A stretch of DNA of 64,000 nt from the NCBI GenBank assembly GCA_045430285.1, contig JAILXV010000003.1:248001-312000 (forward strand), in the 5' to 3' direction. Every line of letters begins with the position of its first letter. Position 1 is the stretch's first letter. Positions 34,726-43,094 of this stretch are shown one piece after another. A model generated the notes under the pieces. The model saw only the letters and a list, made by a program, of their open reading frames with translations, ran no database searches and had not been told where the DNA came from. A program made the translations under genes and the position numbers. The stretch comes from Agarilytica sp045430285 (lineage in GTDB: Bacteria; Pseudomonadota; Gammaproteobacteria; Pseudomonadales; Cellvibrionaceae).

Positions 34726-37700
34726 ATGAACATGAATATACGCAAGACACTTAAGCACTCGGCCCTTTACCTCTCGCTCATTGCGATCATTGGTGGCTGC
34801 GATGTAACGGACGATGAAATCAGCGGAGATGGAGGCAGCGCGCAAGGCGGCGATGCCGTCGTTGTCGATTTCCCTATTGCCTATATTCAACGACCTGTTC
34901 CGATCGGACTCGCTGACGAAGACGACGTACAAGTGAGCATTCTCACCGAGAACGTGCTGGAACCGTCAGAATCTCGAGCCGGTGCGGTATTGGTAATCAA
35001 GGACAGAGCAACCGTATCTGCGGCGACTCGAGTAATTACTGAGGGCGTATTTCCTCCCATAATCGACGCCAATGGAGACCTTCAGGAACCCCTTTATGAT
35101 GTTCGAGACATCAGTGTAAATGCAGAAGGCACTAAACTTGTCTTCGCCATGCGCGCACCACTCGACGAAAATTTGGACGACGATGACCCTGATCAACCTA
35201 CATGGAATATCTGGGAATACGATACCGAAGATGACACCCTAACCCGAGCCATCCTCTCCGACACTAATGCAGAAAAAGGGCATGATCGATTTCCCGCCTA
35301 CCTTCCAGACGACAGCATTGTTTTTTCCTCGACACGGCAACGTAATTCAAAGCGCCTGCTGCTGGATCTAAACGGTTCAGGGTTTACCTATGTGACCGAA
35401 GCTGACGATGAATCAAGAGCATTTACGCTCCATAGAATAGATTCAGAACGAGAAGACATTTCACAAATCTCTTACGGTAAAGGGCACGACATATACCCAA
35501 GCGTACTGGACGATGGCCGTATTTTGTTTTTACGAGGGGATGACACATCTAACGCAAACCGTGACCGGCTCAGCTTATATACCATGCACCCAGACGGCAC
35601 CAATCTGAATATCTATTATGGGTTCCACAGCCCATCTGGCAGCAACCAGGAAGGTGCCGGCGCGCTTATCCAACCCCGACAGATACCTGGAACCGATCGC
35701 ATCCTCGTCACCTACAAACCTCGTGAAACCACAATTTTTGGCGGCGACATCTACGCGATAGATACCGAAAACTATATCGACAATACTCAGCCCACAGCGG
35801 CCAACATTGGCGCTACAGGACCAGCAGAAGAATCTGTTTCCGTTGGTGAAGTCGTACTCGAAGCGCAATCGCCACACGGTTATTTTAACTCTGCGTACCC
35901 AATGGATGACGGCACCGGTCGACTCCTTGTGAGCTGGATGCCATGTCTCGTTCAAGGCTACAGACTCAACATATATGTTCAGCGTATCGATACGAATGTA
36001 ACGGATGAGGATGACGTCGTCATCGGTGTAGACTCTACTTACCAGCTCATCAATGTCGATGGTGAACTCGTAAACGAAGATGGCGACCCCATTGCCGACG
36101 GTGCGGACCCGATTGAAATCCCTTTTTCAGATATTATTTCTTTACCGTGCTCGGCGGACACCTTCGAAAACGAAAACATACTCCCATCTGAACCACAATT
36201 TGGCGTATGGGTGTATGACCCGATCACCGAAACACAAGACCCCGTGGTGCTTGCTAACGATCTCGGCACCATCTACACGGAGGCTGTTGTTTTAGCACCC
36301 CTGCTGAGCACGCCAACGTTTATACCCGACGCAACAAACACTGACGTCAGCTTCATGGAACGACTTACGACCAACAATATCACTGAATTCACAAGCACTC
36401 TTGAAGATGAGCAAGTCGGCGTCATCAATATCAAAAGCATTTACGATATCGATGGCGTAGATGCTAGCGGACCTGGCATCACGGCGATGGCAGACCCACT
36501 GATCACACCCACCAATTCACGAACCATTCGCTTTGTGCGCTTTCTGTCAGAAGCCAACATGCCTCACGAAGACGAGCTTGAGATAGATGAGGACCTTATA
36601 GAGGGAAGAGGCAATAGCCCCAGCCGAAGCATTATCGGCTATGCACAAGTTCATCCCGATGGTTCAGTAATGGCCAAGCTACCCGCAGACACCGCATTCA
36701 CCATGGAATTTGTCGATGCAAACGGACGCAGAATTAACAGCAACGTGAGTCGACCACATCGAAACTGGATAAATGTGCGCCCTGGCGAAGTTCGCACGTG
36801 TAACGGCTGTCATGCGGCAGGAAGCACCGCGCCCCACGGACGATCAGACGCAGAACCCGAGCCCGCCAATGCAGGTGCTCTCGCCGAAATAGCCTTTACA
36901 AATACCTCCCTAAATGATCGCTTCGGCACCCCTTACCCAGTCCCACAAATCGGGGAAACCATGGCGGAATACTTCGTCAGGACAAAACTACAGGATGACG
37001 AAGAACCAGACCCGCTAAAACTCTCCCTCGATCTAAAATTCGAAGACGAATGGACTGATGCCGCGATTACAGGCATTGAGGTCGGCACACCTATTGATAT
37101 AGCCTTCGGCGACCCAGAAGCACTAGGGCCAAACAACCTATTAACGGTAGCCCCTGTATTTCTCTCAAGCTGTTTAACCGAATGGGAGTATCGCTGCCGC
37201 ACCGTCATCGACTATCCGGACCACATACAACCTATATTTGAGGTTGCCCGCACCATAACTGACGGGTCCGGCACCGACATCGACATTACCTGCCTTAATT
37301 GTCACGCGTCGTTAGATGCTGACGGGCTAGCTCAAGTGCCGGCGCCAGATTTAGGTGGGTTCCAGCTGGATTTCACACCGATCATATCGCCACTGGATGA
37401 CAATATGGTATTCCTAAAAGGCTACGACGAGCTCTTTGAGGATGGCGACTTGTTGTTCGAACTAAATGAAGACGGCATGCTAGTTGTTCGCCAGGTGCCA
37501 CAGGTCATTAACGGTGAAATACAGTACCAAACTACCCCCCTGCAAGACATTGACGGCAACTCTACGTTCGAATACCTCGATCTTAACGGCGACACCGTTT
37601 GCGCCGCAGACGGTTCAACTGACCCCGATTTGACGCAAGTATTAGACGCAAACGGCGCCATCGTGGCCTGTATTCGATTTGTCTGCACCGTCGACGAAGA

Positions 37701-37977
37701 CGGGGACGAAATATTTAACGACGTCAATGCCAATGGCAATTTCGATAGAGAAGATAGCTGTGTCGAGCGACAACCCATCCTGGTTCCTGATGAGCAACCA
37801 CAATATCTAACGCCTAACGGCGCGAACACTGCACGCAACCAACGGTTTTTCGACACGTTTGCCTCAGGCGGCGCCCATGAAGGCTACCTGACCCCCGCAG
37901 AGATTAAGCTATTCTCTGAATGGTTAGATGTTGGTGGGCAATACTACAACGATATATTTAAAGCCATCGATGACTAA
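34726..37977 (+). CDS. Large lipoprotein resembling hydrazine synthase alpha subunit, with two CxxCH motifs
   Basis: 1083 residues. Lipobox IGGC (Cys near residue 25) follows a signal peptide. WD40/PD40-like propeller strands appear early (HDRFPAYLPDDSIVFSSTRQ; HDIYPSVLDDGRILFLRGDD). The middle domain (SIIGYAQVHPDGSVMAKLPADTAFTMEFVDANGRRI, then HRNWINVRPGEVRTCNGCH near residue 692) is the pattern of hydrazine-synthase-alpha-like proteins found in many non-anammox bacteria. A second haem motif, CLNCH, is near residue 855. Function outside anammox is unknown; hydrazine synthesis is not implied. It is divergent from three other CxxCH/DUF1501 genes across an FNR-box region, so the four probably form one redox unit. 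Confidence 0.7.
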   Translation: MNMNIRKTLKHSALYLSLIAIIGGCDVTDDEISGDGGSAQGGDAVVVDFPIAYIQRPVPIGLADEDDVQVSILTENVLEPSESRAGAVLVIKDRATVSAATRVITEGVFPPIIDANGDLQEPLYDVRDISVNAEGTKLVFAMRAPLDENLDDDDPDQPTWNIWEYDTEDDTLTRAILSDTNAEKGHDRFPAYLPDDSIVFSSTRQRNSKRLLLDLNGSGFTYVTEADDESRAFTLHRIDSEREDISQISYGKGHDIYPSVLDDGRILFLRGDDTSNANRDRLSLYTMHPDGTNLNIYYGFHSPSGSNQEGAGALIQPRQIPGTDRILVTYKPRETTIFGGDIYAIDTENYIDNTQPTAANIGATGPAEESVSVGEVVLEAQSPHGYFNSAYPMDDGTGRLLVSWMPCLVQGYRLNIYVQRIDTNVTDEDDVVIGVDSTYQLINVDGELVNEDGDPIADGADPIEIPFSDIISLPCSADTFENENILPSEPQFGVWVYDPITETQDPVVLANDLGTIYTEAVVLAPLLSTPTFIPDATNTDVSFMERLTTNNITEFTSTLEDEQVGVINIKSIYDIDGVDASGPGITAMADPLITPTNSRTIRFVRFLSEANMPHEDELEIDEDLIEGRGNSPSRSIIGYAQVHPDGSVMAKLPADTAFTMEFVDANGRRINSNVSRPHRNWINVRPGEVRTCNGCHAAGSTAPHGRSDAEPEPANAGALAEIAFTNTSLNDRFGTPYPVPQIGETMAEYFVRTKLQDDEEPDPLKLSLDLKFEDEWTDAAITGIEVGTPIDIAFGDPEALGPNNLLTVAPVFLSSCLTEWEYRCRTVIDYPDHIQPIFEVARTITDGSGTDIDITCLNCHASLDADGLAQVPAPDLGGFQLDFTPIISPLDDNMVFLKGYDELFEDGDLLFELNEDGMLVVRQVPQVINGEIQYQTTPLQDIDGNSTFEYLDLNGDTVCAADGSTDPDLTQVLDANGAIVACIRFVCTVDEDGDEIFNDVNANGNFDREDSCVERQPILVPDEQPQYLTPNGANTARNQRFFDTFASGGAHEGYLTPAEIKLFSEWLDVGGQYYNDIFKAIDD

Positions 37978-37982
37978 ACTGT

Positions 37983-38021
37983 CGTGGGTATTTAGCATAA
38001 TCTTGAAGCTAAATACCCACG
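37983..38021. repeat. 14-bp perfect hairpin after the HZS-alpha-like gene
   Basis: Arms 37983-37996 and 38008-38021 are perfectly complementary over 14 bp with an 11-nt loop, starting 5 bp after the stop codon. No U-tract follows, so it may act as a 3'-end stabilising hairpin or a weak terminator. Confidence 0.8.
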
Positions 38022-38237
38022 CTTCACACCACAGGCTTCCTCGCTCGGCATGACGAAAACCCGCAGACTCATCTCAGCGTTCGAAGATATTCAAACTTTA
38101 ACGCGGCCGTTTATCATTATTTTGAATTTATGCGTAAGATTGGGGTTATTAATTACGTCTGGCTCATCTAAAATGGCATATCAACCTATAATTCATATGT
38201 CTTTTTTACCCAACCTCACTCCGGCCGAGTTTACTGG

Positions 38238-38999
38238 ATGACAAAAACAATAACGTGGGTCTTAGCTCTATTATTAAGCGTGTCCACACACGTAACGTAC
38301 GCGGGGATCTTTGATTTTTTAAAATCGCCCGGCGTAGAGCTAGTTGTTATAGATCCCTTCCTAGATATGCGTACAGGGCCAGGTCGTGGGCACCCAAGGT
38401 TCCACTCCATCGAAAAGGGTGAAAAACTTCATGTTTTTAAAAAACGTACGGATTGGTTTAAGGTCCGCACCGAAAGCGGAGTCATTGGCTGGGTAAAGCG
38501 CTCGGACTTAAGCAAAACCTTAGGTTTAGCCGGACAAACAGTTGATTTTGCATCGCCAGGACAAAGTGATTTTACAGACAGACGCTGGGAATTTGGCGTG
38601 CTTGGCGGCTCGTTTGAAGGCGCCGATTCGCTTACCACATACGGCGCATTCCACCTTACACAAAATATTTCCACTGAACTAAAATATACTCAAACTTATA
38701 GCCCCATCGCCAATAATGCGCTCATATCAATAAACGCGGTCCACAAACCATTTCCCCGCTGGCGAATATCGCCTTTTTTCACGCTGGGCAGCGGTGAGAT
38801 CGACATTTCACCTAGTTCAACTTTGGTGCAATCTGAAGATAGAGAAAACCCTGTTTATACTGTGGGTGGCGGTGCATTCATTTATATTTCTCGGCGCTTC
38901 CTAATGCGCATTGAATACAATAATCACACCCTGCTTACCAAGCGGGCAGAAAACGAAGAGGTCGAAGAATGGAAAGCCGGATTCAGCGTATTTTTCTAG
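38238..38999 (+). CDS. SH3-domain outer-membrane beta-barrel protein
   Basis: 253 residues with a signal peptide (ITWVLALLLSVSTHVTYA). An N-terminal bacterial SH3 domain (LVVIDPFLDMRTGPGRGHPRFHSIEKGEKLHVFKKRTDWFKVRT...GWVKRSDL, about residues 32-95) precedes alternating amphipathic strands ending in Phe (VFF), an outer-membrane barrel signature. SH3 modules of this type bind peptidoglycan or peptides, so the protein may link wall and outer membrane. First gene of a tight five-gene operon; a TATAAT at 38187-38192 may be its -10. Confidence 0.75.
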   Translation: MTKTITWVLALLLSVSTHVTYAGIFDFLKSPGVELVVIDPFLDMRTGPGRGHPRFHSIEKGEKLHVFKKRTDWFKVRTESGVIGWVKRSDLSKTLGLAGQTVDFASPGQSDFTDRRWEFGVLGGSFEGADSLTTYGAFHLTQNISTELKYTQTYSPIANNALISINAVHKPFPRWRISPFFTLGSGEIDISPSSTLVQSEDRENPVYTVGGGAFIYISRRFLMRIEYNNHTLLTKRAENEEVEEWKAGFSVFF

Positions 39000-39640
39000 T
39001 ACGCATTATTTTTGCGGCCGTGCTGACTGTGGTGTCGTCACTATCGATCGCCCAAAATGACGTCACCGACCCTGTAGAAAAAACCGTACTCGATGCGGTC
39101 ATAGAACCAGACCTGGATAGACGCGAGATTAAGGAAAGCCTTATCGATTCCGAAAATTTTTCAGCGGGATTTTTTACCGGTGTTTTAGGGGTTGAAGATT
39201 TTGGCTCAAACAATGTTAGCGGGCTGCGCGCCGCCTTCCACATCTCCGAAGATTGGTTCATCGAAGGTGCTTATGCGGAAACGACTATAGGTGAAACCAC
39301 CGCAGAATCGTTATTTAACATTAATATTGTTGGTACAGACCTGTCACTGACATATTCGAATATATCGCTCGGTGTTAATTTATTTCCTGGTGAAACCTAC
39401 CTTGGGCGCAACTACGCATTTAATAGCAATGTTTTTCTTATACTCGGCGCAGGTAACACTGAATTCGCCGATGATAAATTCTTCACCTATAACTTCGGCG
39501 GCGGCTACCGATTATTTATCACAGACTGGCTCGCCTTCAGGCTCGACTTTAGAAATCAAATCTTCACACATAGTGTTTTGGGTGAAGAAAAATCTATTCA
39601 AAATCTCGAAACACATTTCGGGCTTTCACTATATTTTTAA
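38969..39640 (+). CDS. Outer-membrane beta-barrel protein
   Basis: 223 residues, overlapping the previous gene by 31 bp. A signal peptide (VRIIFAAVLTVVSSLSIAQ) is followed by an acidic linker and a barrel (FFTGVLGVEDFGSNNVSGLRAAFHISEDWFIEGAYAETTIGET...TYNFGGGYRLFITDWLAFRLDFRNQIF...LETHFGLSLYF) of the type called outer membrane beta-barrel domain in myxobacteria and gammaproteobacteria, related to CglE. In myxobacteria CglE-like proteins are tied to gliding, which is of interest because a Glt/Agl-like cluster lies at 50-60 kb. Confidence 0.75.
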   Translation: MESRIQRIFLVRIIFAAVLTVVSSLSIAQNDVTDPVEKTVLDAVIEPDLDRREIKESLIDSENFSAGFFTGVLGVEDFGSNNVSGLRAAFHISEDWFIEGAYAETTIGETTAESLFNINIVGTDLSLTYSNISLGVNLFPGETYLGRNYAFNSNVFLILGAGNTEFADDKFFTYNFGGGYRLFITDWLAFRLDFRNQIFTHSVLGEEKSIQNLETHFGLSLYF

Positions 39641-39655
39641 ACTGGAGATATCGAC

Positions 39656-40162
39656 ATGAAAAAATATGCTTTTCTTCTTATTATTTTTTCGATCGCAAGC
39701 GGGGCGATTGCAAAATCGAGCAAACACGAAGAACTAAAAGGGCCGGCAAAAGATTTCACGCTAAAGTCCCGTAGCGGAAAAAACGTTCGGCTATCCGATT
39801 TGCGAGGGCGCGTCGTCATGCTTAACTTCTGGGCGTCTTGGTGCGGACCCTGCCGTCAGGAAATGCCGCTATTAGACAAACTTGCCCAGCGATACGAACC
39901 TGCAGGCTTTAGCTTATTGGGCGTAAATGTTGACGCAGACAAAAAGCTCGCCGACAAAGTCCTAAGAGAAATACCCGTAAACTTCGATATTCTTTATGAC
40001 CCAACCAGTAAAGTCAGTGAAGCCTACAAAGTCGACGTAATGCCGAGCTCCGTTATGATTGATTGCGACGGCAACCTTAACTATCTGCACCGTGGTTATG
40101 TCTCGGGTGATGAAAAAGTGTATAAATCGTTAATCAAAAAACTATTACGCAGCTGTAATTAA
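39656..40162 (+). CDS. TlpA-like periplasmic thioredoxin
   Basis: 168 residues: signal peptide, then a TlpA/ResA-type thioredoxin fold with active site FWASWCGPCRQEMP (about residue 60) and the cis-proline region VMPSSVMIDCDGNL. Such proteins reduce disulfides in the envelope, often for cytochrome or metal-site assembly. The ATG is preceded by GGAGA. Its place directly before a protein ending in Cys-Gly-Cys suggests that this peptide is its client. Confidence 0.9.
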   Translation: MKKYAFLLIIFSIASGAIAKSSKHEELKGPAKDFTLKSRSGKNVRLSDLRGRVVMLNFWASWCGPCRQEMPLLDKLAQRYEPAGFSLLGVNVDADKKLADKVLREIPVNFDILYDPTSKVSEAYKVDVMPSSVMIDCDGNLNYLHRGYVSGDEKVYKSLIKKLLRSCN

Positions 40163-40194
40163 GCAGATTATCGAGTCGCTCGCGGAATACCACT

Positions 40195-40431
40195 ATGTAT
40201 AAAGCCATTGTCATATTATTGCTTTCGAACCTAATCGTCGGCTGCGCCTACATTCCGTCTTTTGAGCCGAAGCCATGGGTAAAGCCCTACGAACGAGACA
40301 ATTTGGCAGATCCTATTATGGCTTTTGATCGCAACGGAATCGACGGAAAATTTATGACGCACGGCTTTGGCAACCGCGAAGCGGCGATAGGGGCGGAAGG
40401 TTCAGGGGGCGGCGGCTGTGGCTGTAACTAA
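40195..40431 (+). CDS. DUF4266 mini-lipoprotein with Gly-rich Cys-Gly-Cys tail
   Basis: 78 residues. A signal peptide with lipobox LIVGC is followed by PWVKPYERDNLADPIMAFDR, the conserved DUF4266 core, and a C-terminus SGGGGCGCN. After lipidation only about 60 residues remain, with the two tail cysteines as obvious ligands or modification sites. DUF4266 genes are typically beside TlpA and DUF3570 genes, as here. Function is not known; metal binding or a redox thiol role in the envelope is inference. Confidence 0.85.
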   Translation: MYKAIVILLLSNLIVGCAYIPSFEPKPWVKPYERDNLADPIMAFDRNGIDGKFMTHGFGNREAAIGAEGSGGGGCGCN

Positions 40432-41656
40432 ACAATTTTTTCGTGCACTGGCGACAATAACTTCAATTGCCGTTTGCCAAATTGTACAATCCGCCGTGCT
40501 GCCAGAGGACAGAACCGACCTCTTATTCCATAGCTACGAAGGAGATAATTCTACCTTTAACGGGCCATCTCTCCTTGTGCGTAAACAATACAAAGAAACC
40601 GTTTCTGCGTGGGCCAATTACTATATTGACCTAAACTCAGCAGCTTCGGTCGATGTCGTAACCCAAGGAAGTAAATTCGAAGAACAAAGAGACGAAACAA
40701 GTTTAGGTTTAGACTACTTACACAACAAAACCGTACTGAGCGTAAGTGCAACAAATAGCAGTGAAAACGATTACGAAGCCGATAGTTTTTCTCTGGGTGT
40801 AAGCCAAGATTTTTTTGGTGACATGTCTACCTTAACCATGAGTTATTCAAACGGTAAAGACGATATATATCGAAATATTCGTGGTAACAACGACAGTGAC
40901 CCAAACACAAATCAATCTGATATTGTTGGGCGAACCTATGTCGACTCAGCGACACATAAACGCTTTGGTATTGGCTGGACACAAATATTCACTAAAAACT
41001 GGATTGTGGCCTTTAATGCAGAAGCAACCGTCGACCAGGGTTTTTTACACAACCCCTACAGGCAGGTTCGCTATATTAGCTCAAGCGGTGGCGGCCAAAT
41101 CGGCACCACAAATGAACCGGAAAACTATCCGACAACCAGAAATGGGCAAGCCTACGCGATAAAGAGCATGTACTACCTGCCCTGGAAAGCAGCGCTCAAA
41201 CTCGAATACCGAACTTTTTCTGATAGCTGGCAGATCGAAGCCTTCAATTACGAAACCAAATATATCCACCCTTTCAAAGAAGACTGGATATTCGAATTTC
41301 GTTATCGCTATTACGAACAAACACAAGCTTCGTTTTACGCCGAAATATTCCCCTTCGAAAATATTACTGGGGAAGAATTCAGAGCAAGCGATAAGGAAAT
41401 GAGTAACTTTAACAATACAGCCATCGGTTTTGGCCTCACCTGGGAGTTTGACAAAAGATGGATAGGTGCGCTAGATAAAGTTACAGTAAATCTCTTTTCA
41501 GATTTCGTGAGCTACGAATATGGAAACTATCTAGACAAACGCCAATCTGATATTCGGTTTACGCCAGCAGGGGGGACTCCTCTCAACCCAGGCGAAGAAT
41601 CCGCTTTTGCATTTGACGCTCAAATCACACGTTTTTTTATTTCCATCTGGTATTAA
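40418..41656 (+). CDS. DUF3570 outer-membrane beta-barrel protein
   Basis: 412 residues from a GTG inside the end of the DUF4266 gene (14-bp overlap), so translation is coupled. A signal peptide (ALATITSIAVCQIVQSA) precedes repeated amphipathic strands; the family signature DRTDLLFHSYEGDNSTFNGPSLLVRKQYKETVSAWANYY starts the barrel, and the protein ends in IWY, a typical barrel terminus. Probably the outer-membrane partner of the DUF4266 lipoprotein. Confidence 0.85.
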   Translation: MAVTKQFFRALATITSIAVCQIVQSAVLPEDRTDLLFHSYEGDNSTFNGPSLLVRKQYKETVSAWANYYIDLNSAASVDVVTQGSKFEEQRDETSLGLDYLHNKTVLSVSATNSSENDYEADSFSLGVSQDFFGDMSTLTMSYSNGKDDIYRNIRGNNDSDPNTNQSDIVGRTYVDSATHKRFGIGWTQIFTKNWIVAFNAEATVDQGFLHNPYRQVRYISSSGGGQIGTTNEPENYPTTRNGQAYAIKSMYYLPWKAALKLEYRTFSDSWQIEAFNYETKYIHPFKEDWIFEFRYRYYEQTQASFYAEIFPFENITGEEFRASDKEMSNFNNTAIGFGLTWEFDKRWIGALDKVTVNLFSDFVSYEYGNYLDKRQSDIRFTPAGGTPLNPGEESAFAFDAQITRFFISIWY

Positions 41657-41675
41657 TCCACAGATAAAATATGTA

Positions 41676-41708
41676 ACTTGAACATTGTCACACTCACGAT
41701 GTTCAAGT
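41676..41708. repeat. 10-bp perfect inverted repeat after the DUF3570 gene
   Basis: ACTTGAACAT (41676-41685) and ATGTTCAAGT (41699-41708), loop 13 nt, no U-tract. It lies between the DUF3570 stop and the YfaZ-like start. Confidence 0.65.
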
Positions 41709-41789
41709 ATGAAACCCTTGCATGAAATATTCAGCATTCTTACGCTAAGTGTTACAATCCCGCCACACTTGGCTGGGACCATCACCATC

Positions 41790-42344
41790 ATGAAAAATCT
41801 ATTAGCAATTGCCTCTATCATTGGCTTATCTATCACGTCGAATACTTTCGCGGCCTCCCTTGATGTCGATATCAATAACGACGCCCTACGAGGCCAATTT
41901 AACCTCAGCGATACCAACGCGAAACTTGGCTTGTCTGGCGCCGTCATGCTGACAGACGATAACGGCGAAGTCCTCTCGGTTACCGCACGTACCCAAGGAA
42001 TTTTAGCCAACCAAAAAGCCGTAAAAGGTGGCTTCGGCGGGCGTGGCTATTATGCTAACCCCGAAAACGGAGACAGCTTTTCATCGTTGGCCATTGGCGG
42101 ATTTGTCGAAGTTACGCCGCCACAATTATCGGACCTCACCGTTGGTGTAGATTTTTACTATGCTCCAAGCATTACGACGACGGACGACTTAGATAATTTA
42201 AAAGAAATCACATTTAAGGTCTCCTACCAATTGTTTGAAAATGCTTCCGCGTACTTAGGCCTACGGTACTTGGAAGTAGAAGATGATGACGTCGATTTCG
42301 AGTTTGAAGACGGCGCTCATCTAGGATTTTCTATCCAGTTCTAA
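41790..42344 (+). CDS. YfaZ-like outer-membrane protein
   Basis: 184 residues from the ATG at 41790, where a signal peptide begins (MKNLLAIASIIGLSITSNTFA); the frame is open further upstream without good composition. The mature part is a small barrel starting LDVDINNDALRGQFNL and ending ASAYLGLRYLEVEDDDVDFEFEDGAHLGFSIQF, as in the YfaZ family. Role unknown. It may be read with the DUF3570 operon or from its own promoter. Confidence 0.75.
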   Translation: MKNLLAIASIIGLSITSNTFAASLDVDINNDALRGQFNLSDTNAKLGLSGAVMLTDDNGEVLSVTARTQGILANQKAVKGGFGGRGYYANPENGDSFSSLAIGGFVEVTPPQLSDLTVGVDFYYAPSITTTDDLDNLKEITFKVSYQLFENASAYLGLRYLEVEDDDVDFEFEDGAHLGFSIQF

Positions 42345-42352
42345 TCTCCACA

Positions 42353-42395
42353 ACGCATAGGAAAGGGCTCGTAACCGAAGCACTTTCCTATGCGT
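42353..42395. repeat. 13-bp perfect hairpin after the YfaZ-like gene
   Basis: ACGCATAGGAAAG (42353-42365) pairs with CTTTCCTATGCGT (42383-42395) across 17 nt. It starts 8 bp after the stop codon and has no U-tract. Confidence 0.75.
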
Positions 42396-42502
42396 GCTCC
42401 AGCATTTACGCCCTGCCTACCCCTCACATAAATACCCCATCACAAATATTCTCGCCTTAGCCAGAGCGCGCCTTGCTTAAATATTTCTTTAATTACTTGA
42501 TA

Positions 42503-42537
42503 CTGTTTTAATATACATGTACTGTATATGCATACAC
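42503..42537 (+). promoter_or_regulatory. Tandem LexA-like boxes and promoter of yebG
   Basis: CTGTTTTAATATACAT (42503-42518) and CTGTATATGCATACAC (42522-42537) each match CTG-N10-CAG at five of six fixed bases and are 19 bp apart. A -35-like TTGATA lies at 42497-42502. The position fits SOS repression of yebG, which is LexA-controlled in E. coli. Confidence 0.65.
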
Positions 42538-42559
42538 AAACAAAGAGGAGGCCACTATT

Positions 42560-42859
42560 ATGGCTGTAGTAGCCGTTTGGAAATGCGATCGAGATGGCAG
42601 TATGTTCGATAACAAAAAAGAAGCTGAAGAACACGACAAAATGCTGGAGCTGGCAGCGAACATTACCTGCCTAATTGAAAAACATATTGGCATAAGCGAG
42701 CAGGATAGCGAGGCCATTGGGCTCTTATTAGCTCAACGCCGCGACAAACTTGCCGTCGCCTGCAAGGGTAAACCGGAAGTCCTGCTTGAAGAAAAAGAAG
42801 TCACCGAAAACAAGGAAACCGTTTCGGAAAAAGTTACACCGTTAAGCGCCAGCGCCTAA
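42560..42859 (+). CDS. yebG: YebG-family DNA-damage-inducible protein
   Basis: 99 residues. The N-terminus MAVVAVWKCDRDGSMFDNKKEAEEHDKMLELA is the YebG pattern (small N-terminal strand region, KKEADAYDKML helix), followed by a helical part and an acidic tail. YebG is a small SOS protein of unclear role. A strong ribosome site AGAGGAGG (42543-42550) and tandem LexA-like boxes precede it; a good terminator follows at 42933-42958. A nearly identical truncated copy lies 1.4 kb downstream. Confidence 0.85.
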   Translation: MAVVAVWKCDRDGSMFDNKKEAEEHDKMLELAANITCLIEKHIGISEQDSEAIGLLLAQRRDKLAVACKGKPEVLLEEKEVTENKETVSEKVTPLSASA

Positions 42860-42960
42860 GCCTTTAAGCGCACGGGTCAAAGAGCTTTACACCAGCCCAA
42901 ACACCACACGACCACTTGGGCTGCATCACCTTGGCCGCCATTCGGCGGCCTTTTCTTTAC
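42616..42960 (+). repeat. Direct repeat copy 1 (yebG 3' part to terminator)
   Basis: 345 nt nearly identical to 44057-44393. Copy 2 lacks 8 nt after the stop codon (within GAGCTTTACACC) and has a few substitutions. The two copies are in direct orientation, 1441 bp apart, and bracket the diiron-hydrolase-like gene. Confidence 0.95.
42933..42958 (+). terminator. Rho-independent terminator of yebG
   Basis: GGCCGCC (42933-42939), loop ATTC, GGCGGCC (42944-42950), then TTTTCTTT. The duplicated copy near 44367-44393 has two substitutions that shorten the stem. Confidence 0.92.
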
Positions 42961-43094
42961 CTGCTCATCTCAACAGCTTACGAACACGATAAAAACAACC
43001 GATAGAAAAAACCAAAGAATATATAACGTCGACAAGAAGCCTTTTTACTCGCTGAAATATTCCAGCCATCTATTATTAAGTTGCTTTTTGAAGT

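Noticed and set aside
34726..37977. Evidence of anammox or hydrazine metabolism
   Set aside because: Only an HZS-alpha-like fold is present; no beta/gamma subunit or hydrazine dehydrogenase is seen, and such folds occur widely in non-anammox bacteria.
38050..38241. 63-codon ORF upstream of the SH3/barrel gene
   Set aside because: No ribosome site or family features, and it contains the candidate -10 of the next operon.
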